DNA of 64,000 nucleotides from Pedobacter ginsenosidimutans (GCF_001442625.1 NZ_LMZQ01000027.1:1-64000), one strand, 5' to 3'; shown: positions 1 through 9,085, counted from the first letter of the stretch. Notes: a model not told the origin generated them from the letters alone. Numbers and translations are program-made.

Positions 1-315
1 TATACCTTGTTTATTTAATTCTTTTGCAACCTCAGTGCCCTCGTTATTCATCACCAGATAAGAATAACCCCCACCAGGACATATAATTACGGCAGCACTT
101 TTACCATTGTTTTTTTTGGGGAGAAAAACGGTTAAAGTGGGTTCCGTAACGTATCTGGTTAATATTCTGCCATTTTTGGCAGTATCTGTTTTTTCTGTTA
201 AATCGGCCTTAATGGCGTTCGGTACATTTTTGTAAAGTGGTACAGTATTCTGTGCAAATAATCCTGTCTGGCTCATGTTAAGCATTAATATAAATGCTAA
301 AATTGTTTTTTTCAT
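1..315 (-). CDS. Secreted alpha/beta hydrolase (esterase), C-terminal part outside the window
   Basis: The visible 105 residues begin at the ATG at 313-315. They hold a signal peptide ending LFAQ near residue 22 and, around residues 79-84, the run CPGGGY, the oxyanion-hole glycine motif of carbohydrate acetyl-esterase-like alpha/beta hydrolases. The nucleophile elbow and the rest of the triad lie beyond position 1, so catalytic competence cannot be judged. The gene is divergent from the sialic acid regulator and has a copy of the same operator upstream, so it probably belongs to the regulon. De-O-acetylation of sialylated glycans is a reasonable inference, but the substrate is unproven. Confidence 0.7.
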   Translation of the reverse strand, partial: MKKTILAFILMLNMSQTGLFAQNTVPLYKNVPNAIKADLTEKTDTAKNGRILTRYVTEPTLTVFLPKKNNGKSAAVIICPGGGYSYLVMNNEGTEVAKELNKQGI

Positions 316-329
316 ATACTTGGTTTAAA

Positions 330-367
330 CAAAACTATGAAATTATTTTGTTAATATGTACTACATA
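330..367 (-). promoter_or_regulatory. Promoter and operator O1 of the divergent hydrolase
   Basis: On the minus strand a TAGTTTTG box (plus 330-337) fits the Bacteroidota -7 consensus TAnnTTTG. Exactly 17 bases upstream lies the palindrome TATGTACTACATA (355-367; six-base arms TATGTA/TACATA around one base), so the operator covers the -33 region. Confidence 0.6.
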
Positions 368-421
368 TTTTTTTAACATTTGTTTTTAAATCAAAAAGCG
401 TGAACTAAGTTTTCAAATGTT

Positions 422-450
422 TTTGTACTACATAAAAACGAGTATATTTG
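422..450 (+). promoter_or_regulatory. Promoter and operator O2 of the FadR-type regulator
   Basis: TTTG at 422-425 (-33), a 17-base spacer, and TATATTTG at 443-450 (-7) make a consensus Bacteroidota promoter. Operator copy TTTGTACTACATA (422-434, one mismatch to the other copies) starts on the -33 element itself. This geometry predicts that the regulator represses its own gene. Confidence 0.65.
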
Positions 451-472
451 AAACTTCTAAATATGTATTTCT

Positions 473-1183
473 ATGGCATTAAAAAGTGATTTAAGTTTGG
501 ATATCGATAAAATCTCATCTGATACAATGGCTGATGTGGTTGAAATGAGGTTAAGAGATTATTTCAAAAAGAAATCATTTAAACCTGGCGATGCACTGCC
601 GAAAGAGCAGGAACTGGCTGAAGCGCTGGGCGTAAGCCGAAACGTTTTAAGGGAAGCTTTAAGTCGCTTGAGGATGCTTGGCATGATTGAGACTAAGAAA
701 AAGAGGGGGATGATTTTATCAAGCCCTGATGTATTGGGTGGTTTTCAGCGTGTACTCGATCCGCTAATAATCAGTCCAGATGCACTACAGGATCTTTTTG
801 AGCTGAGGTTAATTTTGGAAATGGGTCTCGCTGATGTGCTTTTTTTGAATTTAAATGATAAAAGTATCCGTGAACTTGAAATAATTGCCAATAGCGAAAA
901 GAAAAAGAATAAAGAAGCATTCCGCATCGCCAATGAAATTGCCTTTCACGGTAAATTATATGAAATGGCTGGTAACGATACCTTAAAACGTTTCCAGCAT
1001 ATGCTTTTGCCAGTTTTTGGTTTTGTACTTCAGGTAGAAAATGAGTTCCTTTCAGGCAGTGTTAGCCATCAGGATTTGGTAGAAATTCTTAAATCTGGAA
1101 ATAAAAATGATTTCAGAAATGGAATGTACGAGCATCTAAAGCCTCATTTCGACCGACTGGAGGCATTAAAGAAAATAAATTAA
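473..1183 (+). CDS. GntR-family (FadR/FCD type) transcription regulator of the sialic acid locus
   Basis: This 236-residue protein has an N-terminal winged helix (about residues 17-85, with helix-turn-helix text ELAEALGVSRNVLREAL). An all-helical C-terminal domain of FCD type (about 95-230) has acidic and histidine residues suited to binding a metal and ligand. The family binds short palindromes of the form GTA-N-TAC. Four such sites sit in front of this gene, the hydrolase, the sialidase and susC. The inferred role is a repressor released by a sialic acid or ManNAc-type ligand, analogous to enterobacterial NanR but not necessarily orthologous. The start is the first ATG after a well-placed promoter. 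Confidence 0.85.
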   Translation: MALKSDLSLDIDKISSDTMADVVEMRLRDYFKKKSFKPGDALPKEQELAEALGVSRNVLREALSRLRMLGMIETKKKRGMILSSPDVLGGFQRVLDPLIISPDALQDLFELRLILEMGLADVLFLNLNDKSIRELEIIANSEKKKNKEAFRIANEIAFHGKLYEMAGNDTLKRFQHMLLPVFGFVLQVENEFLSGSVSHQDLVEILKSGNKNDFRNGMYEHLKPHFDRLEALKKIN

Positions 1184-1188
1184 GTTTT

Positions 1189-1222
1189 TATGTACTACAT
1201 ATTATTTTATTAATTACATTTG
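1189..1222 (+). promoter_or_regulatory. Operator O3 and promoter of the sialidase gene
   Basis: TATGTACTACATA at 1189-1201 precedes a TACATTTG -7 box at 1215-1222. The -33 position falls inside the operator, as at O1 and O2. It lies six bases after the stop of the regulator gene, so the sialidase probably has its own regulated promoter. Confidence 0.6.
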
Positions 1223-1274
1223 TTTTATGCAAGTCTGATTATGCTTGTGCTAACCAAATTAATTTCTTTAAGCT

Positions 1275-2444
1275 ATGTTTTACACCATCAAAAATCTGAA
1301 AAAGATTGGCGGGTTATGCTGCTTTTCTGCACTGATTTTGTGCTGCATAAATGTCACTTATGCAGCAACCCATATTGCGACGAGTAGAGTAGACAGTCTG
1401 AATTTCATTTTTAAAGCTGGCGAAAACGGTTATGCCTGTTTTCGTATTCCGGCCCTCATCCGTACTCAAAACGGAAGCTTGCTTGCTTTTGCCGAAGCGC
1501 GAAAAAACAATTGTGGCGATTCTGGAGATATTGATCTCGTGGTTAAACGCTCATTGGACAAGGGTAAAACCTGGACCGGATTACAGTTGGTTTGGAGCGA
1601 TTCGACCAATACCTGCGGAAACCCTGTTCCCATCCAGGATCAAACGACGGGCAATATCATTTTAATTTCTACATGGAATTTGGGTACAGATCATGAAAAA
1701 CAGATTATGGATGGCTCATCGAAAGACGGAAGGCATGTATATATGTTATCATCTGGTGATAATGGAAAAACCTGGTCGGCTGCAACAGAAATTACTGCTC
1801 AAGTGAAAAAAACAGGGTGGACCTGGTATGCAACCGGGCCATGCCATGGCTTACAGGTACTTAAAGGGAAATATGCCGGCCGATTGGTTGTGCCGATAAA
1901 CCATGTAGAAACAGGTACTAATCAGAATTTTGCACACACCATTTATTCCGATGATCATGGTAAGAGCTGGAATTTAGGCAATAACACGCCTCAGGATAAA
2001 ATGAACGAAACTACATTGGCCGAAATTTCGAAAGGGCGATTGATGTTGAACATGCGGAATAGTGACCGTACAATTAAAACAAGACATACCGCTATAAGCA
2101 AAGATGGCGGTCAAAACTGGGCAAATGTTCAGATCGATACTACTTTAATAGAACCTATCTGTCAGGGAAGTTTGCTGAGTCATTTTTATCGTAACAATAA
2201 ACCTACACTGCTTTTCAGCAATCCTGCAAATACAAAATTACGGGCAAATTTAACGTTACGTTTAAGCAAAAACGACGGTAAAACCTGGAAATATAATATG
2301 GTTTTACATCCTGGTCCATCGGCCTACTCAGATATTGCAGTAATAGACAAACAAATAATCGGCTGCTTTTTCGAAGCAGGATATGCAAAGCCGTATGAGG
2401 GCATTGTATTTAAAGCTGTAAACTATTCAGATTTAACAAAATAA
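1275..2444 (+). CDS. nanH: Secreted exo-alpha-sialidase, GH33
   Basis: The enzyme hydrolyses terminal sialic acids from glycoconjugates outside the cytoplasm. The 389 residues start with a signal peptide ending near VTYA (residue 30). The FRIP motif is at 56-59. Five Asp-box repeats follow the S-x-D-x-G-x-T-W pattern at 93-100, 160-167, 225-232, 275-282 and 331-338. By spacing against known GH33 enzymes the catalytic set is R57, D82 (acid/base), E245 and Y351 (nucleophile pair), with R261 and R323 completing the arginine triad. The single-domain length is normal. It is the extracellular entry step of the locus and sits behind its own operator. Confidence 0.93.
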   Translation: MFYTIKNLKKIGGLCCFSALILCCINVTYAATHIATSRVDSLNFIFKAGENGYACFRIPALIRTQNGSLLAFAEARKNNCGDSGDIDLVVKRSLDKGKTWTGLQLVWSDSTNTCGNPVPIQDQTTGNIILISTWNLGTDHEKQIMDGSSKDGRHVYMLSSGDNGKTWSAATEITAQVKKTGWTWYATGPCHGLQVLKGKYAGRLVVPINHVETGTNQNFAHTIYSDDHGKSWNLGNNTPQDKMNETTLAEISKGRLMLNMRNSDRTIKTRHTAISKDGGQNWANVQIDTTLIEPICQGSLLSHFYRNNKPTLLFSNPANTKLRANLTLRLSKNDGKTWKYNMVLHPGPSAYSDIAVIDKQIIGCFFEAGYAKPYEGIVFKAVNYSDLTK

Positions 2445-2449
2445 TTAAG

Positions 2450-2478
2450 GCCGATTAGTCATGTGATGATTAATCGGC
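2450..2478 (+). terminator. Hairpin between sialidase and susC
   Basis: Arms GCCGATTA (2450-2457) and TAATCGGC (2471-2478) pair perfectly, and the inner TCAT/ATGA can extend the stem. No strong T-run follows. It may be an attenuator, a partial terminator or an mRNA-stability element that separates sialidase expression from susCD. Confidence 0.5.
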
Positions 2479-2498
2479 AAATTTCTATACTAACCAAA

Positions 2499-2511
2499 TA
2501 TGTAGTACATA
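2499..2511 (+). promoter_or_regulatory. Operator O4 upstream of susC
   Basis: TATGTAGTACATA is the exact reverse complement of the O1 and O3 sequence. It lies 16 bases before the susC start. Unlike the other three copies, no TAnnTTTG box follows at the expected distance, so it may act as a roadblock or serve a non-consensus promoter upstream. Confidence 0.55.
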
Positions 2512-2527
2512 AATACAAATAATAATT

Positions 2528-5500
2528 ATGAGAAAAATTCTATTTATTTTCTTATTGGCCGCAATTAACCTCTGTGGTTTAACAGGAGCTGCACAAACAA
2601 CCGATATACAGGTATCGGGTACTGTTTCTGATGCGACAAAAAATGAAACGCTGCCAGGAGTAAGCGTAAAAGTAAAGGGTACCCAGACCGCGACTATTAC
2701 AGATGCAAATGGAAAGTACGCTCTACGGGCACCCCAGAATTCAATCCTTGTTTTTAGTTCTGTAGGTTATAACGAACAAGAAGTAAAGACTGGAATGGGT
2801 GGTATAAAAAATGTACAATTAAATCCAAATGCACAGTCTTTAACCGATGTGGTAGTAGTGGGTTATGTTAAGCAATCGAGAGAGAAAAATACAGCTGCAG
2901 TATCCAAGCTGGATACCAAACAACTGGTTAATACCGCTAATGCAGGGCCGATAGCAGCCATACAGGGTAAAATTGCAGGGGTTTCGGTACCGTTATCAAA
3001 CGGGCAGCCAGGTTCGGCAGGTACGAATATCATTATCCGTGGGGGTTCAAAACTTAATGTTTATGGAACGGGCACGGGTAATAGTGGTGGAGATCCTGTG
3101 TTATCTTCTGATGCATCAAGTCCGCTGGTTATTGTAGACGGTGTTTTCAGGACGATGAAGGATTTAAATCCGGATGATATCGAATCATTACAGGTAATGA
3201 AGGATGCGGCTTCAACAGCAATTTACGGTGCCCGTGGTGCAAATGGTGTAATTGTGATCAAAACCAAAAGCGGAAAATTTGGCTCAGGGAAACCTAATAT
3301 CACCTTTAACTACCGTACAAACTGGGAAACTCCATCACGGATGTATGATTATTTAAGTGCCAAAGACTACCTCACACTTGCCAGAACAACAGCAAAAAGC
3401 ACTTTCGATTTAATTGATAAGAATACACTTTTAAATAATGGCGGTTTTTCTGCAGGAACAAAAGTGTACACGGCCAAAGGCCAGTATGGCGTTGGAACAA
3501 ATTTAACAGCACTATACGATAACATTGTAGCAATTGAAGGCCAGGGATATGTAGATAATTTATTGGCCAACGGCTGGCAAACTATGGATGATCCGATTAA
3601 TCCGGGTACTAAACTGTTATTTGCCGATAACAACTATCAGGATCTGCTTTGGAATACCGGTATAAGCAATAATTACAATTTTGGGATTGATGGAGGCAGC
3701 CAGATTGCTACTTACAATATATCAATGAACTACGTTGATCAGGCTGGTACTTTTGTGGGCACAAGCTATAAAAGATACAGCGCGCTTGGAAATTTTGGGT
3801 TTAAAGCAAGCGAAAAACTACAGATCAATGCCATGCTTAACTACCAGAATGTACTGCCAAATTATGTAGATGCTTATACTAATGATCTGGTCCGAGCTAC
3901 ACGCATTACGCCTCTGATCAGAATTTTTAAAGATGACGGTACACCAACGACAGGCGAAAACCTAACGACAAGAAATCGCTTTCATACGTTGGCCTACGAT
4001 AATACCAAAGCATCAACTGAACGATTGGTTTCGAGGGTAGATGCAGATTGGGCTATTGTTAAAGGCCTACATTACAGGCCAGCTTTGTCTTACTTAATTA
4101 GCGATGACAAAACTATTTTTTCAAGAAAAGCATTTCCCGATCCGATCCAGTTTGCAACCACCCGGTTAAAAACGGAGAATACCAACAACACCCGTCAATT
4201 GATGATCGATCAGATCCTCCAATACGATTATACTTTAAAAGAAAATCATCATTTTACCGCATTGGCTGGTTTTAATTATACCAAAAATGATGGGAACAGT
4301 ATCGATATAGGTTCACAACGTGGAACCAACGATTACATTACCACGATAAATGAACCAACTGTAACCACGATTAACGGTGTAACAGTAACCAATGTTACCA
4401 ATTTCGGAACACGGATCAGTCAAACCAAATCTGCCAGCTTTTTTGGTCAGTTGAGTTACGATTATAAAAGTAAGTACTTATTAAGCGGCGTATTGCGGAA
4501 CGATGGTTTTTCAAATTTCGCGCCCGAAAATAAATGGGCATTATTTCCGTCGGTTTCTGCGGGATGGAATATCCATAAAGAAGATTTCTGGAAATCGAAT
4601 GTAGTGAGCACCTTAAAACTTAGGGGAAGCTGGGGACAGGCAGGTTCTAGCGATTTAGATTTAACCGATACTTATGGAAGTTATACCTCAGCGGTTTATG
4701 GGCAGAATTCAGGCATCCAACGTGCAAACTTATCCAATCCGAACCTGGTTTGGGAAACCACACAAACAACTGATGTTGCAGTAGAGGCAGGTTTTTTTAA
4801 GAATAGGGTGAATCTTACTGTCGATTTATATGATAAACTAACCAAAAATCGCATCGATTCTAAACCATTGCCAGCAGAGGCCCCATTTTCTACCATTACA
4901 TTCAATAACGGAACAATCCAGAACAAAGGGATAGAAATCGAGCTTCAGGCAACTGTGTTGAAAATGAAAGATTTCGCCTGGAACGCCAATTTCTCTTTTG
5001 CCTACAACGCGCAAAAAGTAATCAGTTTACCTAATAATGGCAGGTTAAAAAATAGACAGAATGGAGGCGTTGTCATCGATCCGAATACCGGTAAAGAAAT
5101 TGAAGTGGGCGGATATGCAGAAGGCGAACGTCCGTTTGGTTACTATGCCTGGCAGGTAGAGAAGGTTTTTTCTACAGAAGCTGAAGCTGCTGCATGGGGT
5201 AAAGTAGATCAGATTGCTACGGCGGCCGGTATAACCGTAGGTAAACATGCGGGAGATTACAAGTTTGCAGATTTAAACAACGATAACATCATCGATAACC
5301 GCGATATGGTATTTATGGGTTATAAAACGCCAAATAAAATCGGAGGTTTTCAAAATACATTTACCTATAAAAGTTTTACCCTTAGGGTTAACATGGATTA
5401 TGCTCTAGGCTTTGTAATCTCCGATGGCGCATTGGCCAGATCTTTAGGACAGGGCAGGGCCTATAATGAAGGTGCCCCGGCACAAGCATTAGGGAATGAT

Positions 5501-5875
5501 ATCTGGCAAAAATCTGGTGATGTAGATAAATTATATGCCCGTTTCTCTTTTGGCGACGCTGATTTCGGACAGAAAAACTTTATCAGACAGGGAGCAAGTA
5601 CTGTAGGTACCGGAAGTGGTTATGCATCGGATGTTTCTACCATGATTTCGAAAGGAGACTTTTTAGCATTGCGCGAAATTTACCTGAGTTACGATCTGCC
5701 TAAAAACATCATGTCGAAAATCGGTTCAACCGGAATGAGTGTTTTTGCGAGCGTTACCAACATTGGTTACCTCACTAAATACAAAGGGTTGAATCCTGAA
5801 ACTTATACCGGGTTCGATCCGGGAGGTTATCCTCGTCCAAGGCAGTTCACCTTAGGCGCATCATTAAGATTTTAA
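2528..5875 (+). CDS. SusC-family TonB-dependent outer membrane transporter
   Basis: This 1115-residue outer membrane protein imports oligosaccharides or sugars together with its SusD partner. After a signal peptide (cleavage near residue 22) comes a carboxypeptidase-D-regulatory-like domain (about 28-100). A DVVVVGY stretch at 107-113 follows, then the plug with the SusC signature VIVDG at 201-205 and YGARGANGVIVI at 233-244, and a beta barrel to the terminal F. It is 11 bases upstream of susD and behind operator O4. Placement between sialidase and sialate lyase indicates free or oligomeric sialic acid as the cargo, although cargo is not readable from sequence alone. Confidence 0.93.
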   Translation: MRKILFIFLLAAINLCGLTGAAQTTDIQVSGTVSDATKNETLPGVSVKVKGTQTATITDANGKYALRAPQNSILVFSSVGYNEQEVKTGMGGIKNVQLNPNAQSLTDVVVVGYVKQSREKNTAAVSKLDTKQLVNTANAGPIAAIQGKIAGVSVPLSNGQPGSAGTNIIIRGGSKLNVYGTGTGNSGGDPVLSSDASSPLVIVDGVFRTMKDLNPDDIESLQVMKDAASTAIYGARGANGVIVIKTKSGKFGSGKPNITFNYRTNWETPSRMYDYLSAKDYLTLARTTAKSTFDLIDKNTLLNNGGFSAGTKVYTAKGQYGVGTNLTALYDNIVAIEGQGYVDNLLANGWQTMDDPINPGTKLLFADNNYQDLLWNTGISNNYNFGIDGGSQIATYNISMNYVDQAGTFVGTSYKRYSALGNFGFKASEKLQINAMLNYQNVLPNYVDAYTNDLVRATRITPLIRIFKDDGTPTTGENLTTRNRFHTLAYDNTKASTERLVSRVDADWAIVKGLHYRPALSYLISDDKTIFSRKAFPDPIQFATTRLKTENTNNTRQLMIDQILQYDYTLKENHHFTALAGFNYTKNDGNSIDIGSQRGTNDYITTINEPTVTTINGVTVTNVTNFGTRISQTKSASFFGQLSYDYKSKYLLSGVLRNDGFSNFAPENKWALFPSVSAGWNIHKEDFWKSNVVSTLKLRGSWGQAGSSDLDLTDTYGSYTSAVYGQNSGIQRANLSNPNLVWETTQTTDVAVEAGFFKNRVNLTVDLYDKLTKNRIDSKPLPAEAPFSTITFNNGTIQNKGIEIELQATVLKMKDFAWNANFSFAYNAQKVISLPNNGRLKNRQNGGVVIDPNTGKEIEVGGYAEGERPFGYYAWQVEKVFSTEAEAAAWGKVDQIATAAGITVGKHAGDYKFADLNNDNIIDNRDMVFMGYKTPNKIGGFQNTFTYKSFTLRVNMDYALGFVISDGALARSLGQGRAYNEGAPAQALGNDIWQKSGDVDKLYARFSFGDADFGQKNFIRQGASTVGTGSGYASDVSTMISKGDFLALREIYLSYDLPKNIMSKIGSTGMSVFASVTNIGYLTKYKGLNPETYTGFDPGGYPRPRQFTLGASLRF

Positions 5876-5886
5876 CATTTAAAAAC

Positions 5887-7338
5887 ATGAAAATGACTAA
5901 GAAATATATCCTGCTTTCTGTTATCGTTGTAATAGCAGCAGCTTTTTCATCTTGCAAAAAATTACTCGAAGTTAAACCGCAATCGCAGATTACCGATCAG
6001 GTTTACTTTAAAAGTGAAGGCGATTTTCTTCCCTATGTTACCGGAACATATACTTCCATCAGGGCCTTTGCCAATTCTATTACCTACGGTACCGAACGGA
6101 GTGAAGAGCTCATAAATGGAACCAACAGCCGTTTAACAACGGTATGGTCACAGATATTAAGCCCAACAGTAGGTGCTTTAAACTACAATGGGCAATATAA
6201 AGCCATTGGTAACTGTAATCTCCTGCTCAGCAAAATAGAGCCTTTTCCTTTTTCTAATGCGGCTACGAAGAACAGGTTAAAGGCCGAAACACTTTGTCAA
6301 CGTGCCTATACTTATTTTTATCTGGTGAGGATTATTGGCGATACGCCATTGATGCTCGAAACCATTACCGATGATAATGTTCCGCTTTTGCCAAGGGCGA
6401 AAGCCACTGAGGTGATGAAACAGGTTTTCGCCGATTTAGATCAGGCTATAGCCCTTTTTCCTGAAAAAACTTACGTATCCAAATACAGGTTTTCGTATGG
6501 CGCTGCATTGGCGTTAAAAGCCGAAGCCAAATTATGGAGTGCCAAAGTATTGGCTGGCGGTACGGCAGATTTCAACGACGCGATCACGGCTGCTGCTGCA
6601 GTAGAAGCTACAGGCGTTTCATTATTGAACAACTTTAAAGATGTAACCACAACGAGGGCAAATGCTGAAGTAATCATGTCGGCCTATTATAACCGTGATG
6701 AAAATGGTGCAAACTATGGTTTAAATGCTTTGCCATTTTTAACGGCGATTTCAAATGCATCCAACCTGGATAGCATTGCTTATGCGCTTACTTCTGTTAA
6801 CGGACAGGGTGGCTACCAGATCAGTAAAGAAAGCAGGACACTTTTTAGTGGCCTAACCAATGATAAACGTGTGCCAAATACCTTTATCATTGAAAGACAG
6901 GGAACCGTACAAAAGAGCGCATGGATTACCAAAATGCCGGGCACCAAATACGCTGATGACCGGGTTTCTGATAATGATGTCATCATGTTCAGACTGGCCG
7001 ATATTTATATGATAGAAGCCGAGGCTTATGCCGCACTCGATAATACCGCACAGGCAATTGTGTATTTAAATAAAGTTAGAAATAGGGCCGGAAACGGAGG
7101 TTATACGGGTGCAACTGATAAAGCCACCGTAGAGCGCGCCATCTTTGACGAACGTGGCCGTGAGTTTTTCTTCGAAAACAAGCGCTGGTACGATATAGTA
7201 CGCTTTCATTTCGGCAGTACGATAAACGCCTATACTTACGTACCTAACCTGAAAAATAAAACGGTGCCTTTATTCTGGCCATTATCTACAACGGTTTTGG
7301 CGGCAAATCCAAATCTGGTGCAAACACAAGGATATTAA
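5887..7338 (+). CDS. SusD/RagB-family surface glycan-binding lipoprotein
   Basis: The 483 residues start with a lipoprotein signal ending FSSC, with C23 as the lipidated cysteine. The mature protein begins with the family's KLLEVKPQSQI-type sequence, carries TPR-like helices, and ends with the usual FENKRWYDIVRF segment. SusD proteins cap the SusC barrel and bind substrate at the cell surface. A second in-frame ATG two codons downstream (5893) would give an equivalent signal peptide. The stop codon overlaps the next start by one base, so translation of the two genes is probably coupled. Confidence 0.93.
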   Translation: MKMTKKYILLSVIVVIAAAFSSCKKLLEVKPQSQITDQVYFKSEGDFLPYVTGTYTSIRAFANSITYGTERSEELINGTNSRLTTVWSQILSPTVGALNYNGQYKAIGNCNLLLSKIEPFPFSNAATKNRLKAETLCQRAYTYFYLVRIIGDTPLMLETITDDNVPLLPRAKATEVMKQVFADLDQAIALFPEKTYVSKYRFSYGAALALKAEAKLWSAKVLAGGTADFNDAITAAAAVEATGVSLLNNFKDVTTTRANAEVIMSAYYNRDENGANYGLNALPFLTAISNASNLDSIAYALTSVNGQGGYQISKESRTLFSGLTNDKRVPNTFIIERQGTVQKSAWITKMPGTKYADDRVSDNDVIMFRLADIYMIEAEAYAALDNTAQAIVYLNKVRNRAGNGGYTGATDKATVERAIFDERGREFFFENKRWYDIVRFHFGSTINAYTYVPNLKNKTVPLFWPLSTTVLAANPNLVQTQGY

Positions 7339-8129
7339 TGCGATCATTTATGAAAAACGAATCGTTATTTAATTATAAAACACTCAGTAGGGAAGAATTG
7401 ACGTTTTTTAGCGAAAACGGCTATCTCATCATCAAAGCTATTTTAAAACCCGAAGGTTTGGCTCAGATGCAAAAAGAGTGTATGGAAGCCTGGGGTAAAG
7501 AAAAAGAGACCTTCGATCCGAATAAAAGCTGGCTCCAAAACGCCTTGTTGATTAATATTCACCATCAGGCTGCAACAGTAAAGGAATACTATTTTAACGG
7601 TCCGCTGGTTGAGATGGCCTCAGAAATTATTGGTCCGAATATAAAAGGAGCTACCTCACAGCTTACATTTAAAATGAAAGGGAATACAAAATCTTTTGGC
7701 TGGCATCAGGATAATGGGTATGGCGAATTAGAGCCTTATAACGCCTTAACCACTTTAACTGCGCTTGATGATACCGACCGGGGCAATGGCTGTTTGTGGT
7801 TAATTCCAGGTAGCCATAAAAACGGCCAGATCAGGGTAGAGCAGAATGAAGCGCAAAAGAAAAGTGGCGCTGAAATTATAGTAGAAGCCGACGATAGTTT
7901 AGCTGTACCGATGGAAATGAAGGCAGGAGATGTTTTGATTTTTAACTGTTGGATGCTTCATAAATCAGATGGTAATATTTCTGATAGCAGAGACCGAAGA
8001 ATCCTGTTTTTGAGATATGCCGACGCCGATGCGATAGAAGTGTACAACGAAGGCAAACCCCGCTTAGGTAGATTGGTGAAAGGTAAAACGAAGTTTAAGG
8101 AGGTTGAAGAGTTTGAAGCCAATCTCTAA
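7338..8129 (+). CDS. Phytanoyl-CoA dioxygenase (PhyH)-family Fe(II)/2-oxoglutarate enzyme
   Basis: Residues H123, D125 (HQD) and H208 form the HxD...H iron triad, and R220 or R221 is placed to bind 2-oxoglutarate. The 263 residues match the family's usual length and no signal peptide is present, so it is cytoplasmic. The start overlaps the susD stop by one base; an alternative ATG lies four codons in (7350). Such an oxygenase is not a step of any described sialic acid pathway. Hydroxylation or oxidative removal of a substituent from a modified sialic acid is a possibility suggested only by context. Confidence 0.85.
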   Translation: MRSFMKNESLFNYKTLSREELTFFSENGYLIIKAILKPEGLAQMQKECMEAWGKEKETFDPNKSWLQNALLINIHHQAATVKEYYFNGPLVEMASEIIGPNIKGATSQLTFKMKGNTKSFGWHQDNGYGELEPYNALTTLTALDDTDRGNGCLWLIPGSHKNGQIRVEQNEAQKKSGAEIIVEADDSLAVPMEMKAGDVLIFNCWMLHKSDGNISDSRDRRILFLRYADADAIEVYNEGKPRLGRLVKGKTKFKEVEEFEANL

Positions 8130-8138
8130 AAAATATTA

Positions 8139-9068
8139 ATGGATACATTAACTGCAAAAACATTAAAGGGAAATTGGGCAACGTTGTTGTTGCCCATCCA
8201 AACTGACCAAACGATTGATTTTGGATTATTGGCTGATGAAATAGATTATTTGATTGATGCGAAAGTAGATGGGATTTATTCGAACGGAACAGCAGGTGAG
8301 TTTCACAATCAAACTGAAGCCGAGTTTGATCAGATTAATCGGCTGTTTGCAGAAAAATGCCAGAAAGCATCAATGCCTTTTCAGATAGGCTGCAGTCATC
8401 CTTCGCCGGTTATTTCATTAGAAAGGATTAAGAGATCAGTAAGCCTAAAGCCAAGTGCTTTTCAGGTGATTTTGCCAGATTGGGTAGTTCCTTGTGATGC
8501 TGAACAGATAGATTTTTTACAGGGAATCGCAAACCATTCAAACGGAATTCCTTTGGTGTTATATAATCCACCGCATGCAAAGCTGGAGTTAAAGCCAAAA
8601 GATTACCTCCAATTTAAAACAACAGTACCATCACTTATTGGTATTAAAGTTCTAAGTAAAGATGTGGCTTGGACCGAAGAAATGAAGGCGTATGCAAGCC
8701 ATTTATCAATATTCGTCCCTGGCCATTTTTTGGCGAGTGGTGTAAAGGCGGGCATTGCAGCCGGGGCTTATTCAAATGTTGCCTGTATCAATCCATCTGC
8801 AGCTCAACACTTATGGAAACTGATGCACACAGATATGGATGAGGCTTTGAGGATAGAAAAAAATATTCTCGAATTCTTTAAAAGATGCATCGCTCCTTAT
8901 CAAAGACAACAGTACAGCAACCCGGCATTAGATAAGTTTTTAGCAGCAGTTGGTGGCTGTATTCAGATTCCAACACGATTAAGGTGGCCCTATAAATGGA
9001 TTTCGGATTCAGATATAACATCGGTGCGCAAACAGGCCAAATTATTAATACCAGAATTTTTTAATTAG
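8139..9068 (+). CDS. DapA/DHDPS-superfamily lyase or aldolase, paralogue of NanA
   Basis: This 309-residue TIM-barrel protein has the Schiff-base lysine K170 (GIK), the conserved Y142 (VLYNPP), and an NGTAGE loop at 49-54 in place of the GTTGE of DHDPS. Members cleave or form pyruvate C-C bonds. It starts 9 bases after the dioxygenase and ends 17 bases before nanA, so the three are one transcription unit. It is clearly diverged from the neighbouring NanA and so probably acts on a different 2-keto acid, possibly the dioxygenase product. The substrate is not predictable here. Confidence 0.8.
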   Translation: MDTLTAKTLKGNWATLLLPIQTDQTIDFGLLADEIDYLIDAKVDGIYSNGTAGEFHNQTEAEFDQINRLFAEKCQKASMPFQIGCSHPSPVISLERIKRSVSLKPSAFQVILPDWVVPCDAEQIDFLQGIANHSNGIPLVLYNPPHAKLELKPKDYLQFKTTVPSLIGIKVLSKDVAWTEEMKAYASHLSIFVPGHFLASGVKAGIAAGAYSNVACINPSAAQHLWKLMHTDMDEALRIEKNILEFFKRCIAPYQRQQYSNPALDKFLAAVGGCIQIPTRLRWPYKWISDSDITSVRKQAKLLIPEFFN

Positions 9069-9085
9069 ACAAATACAAAATACAT

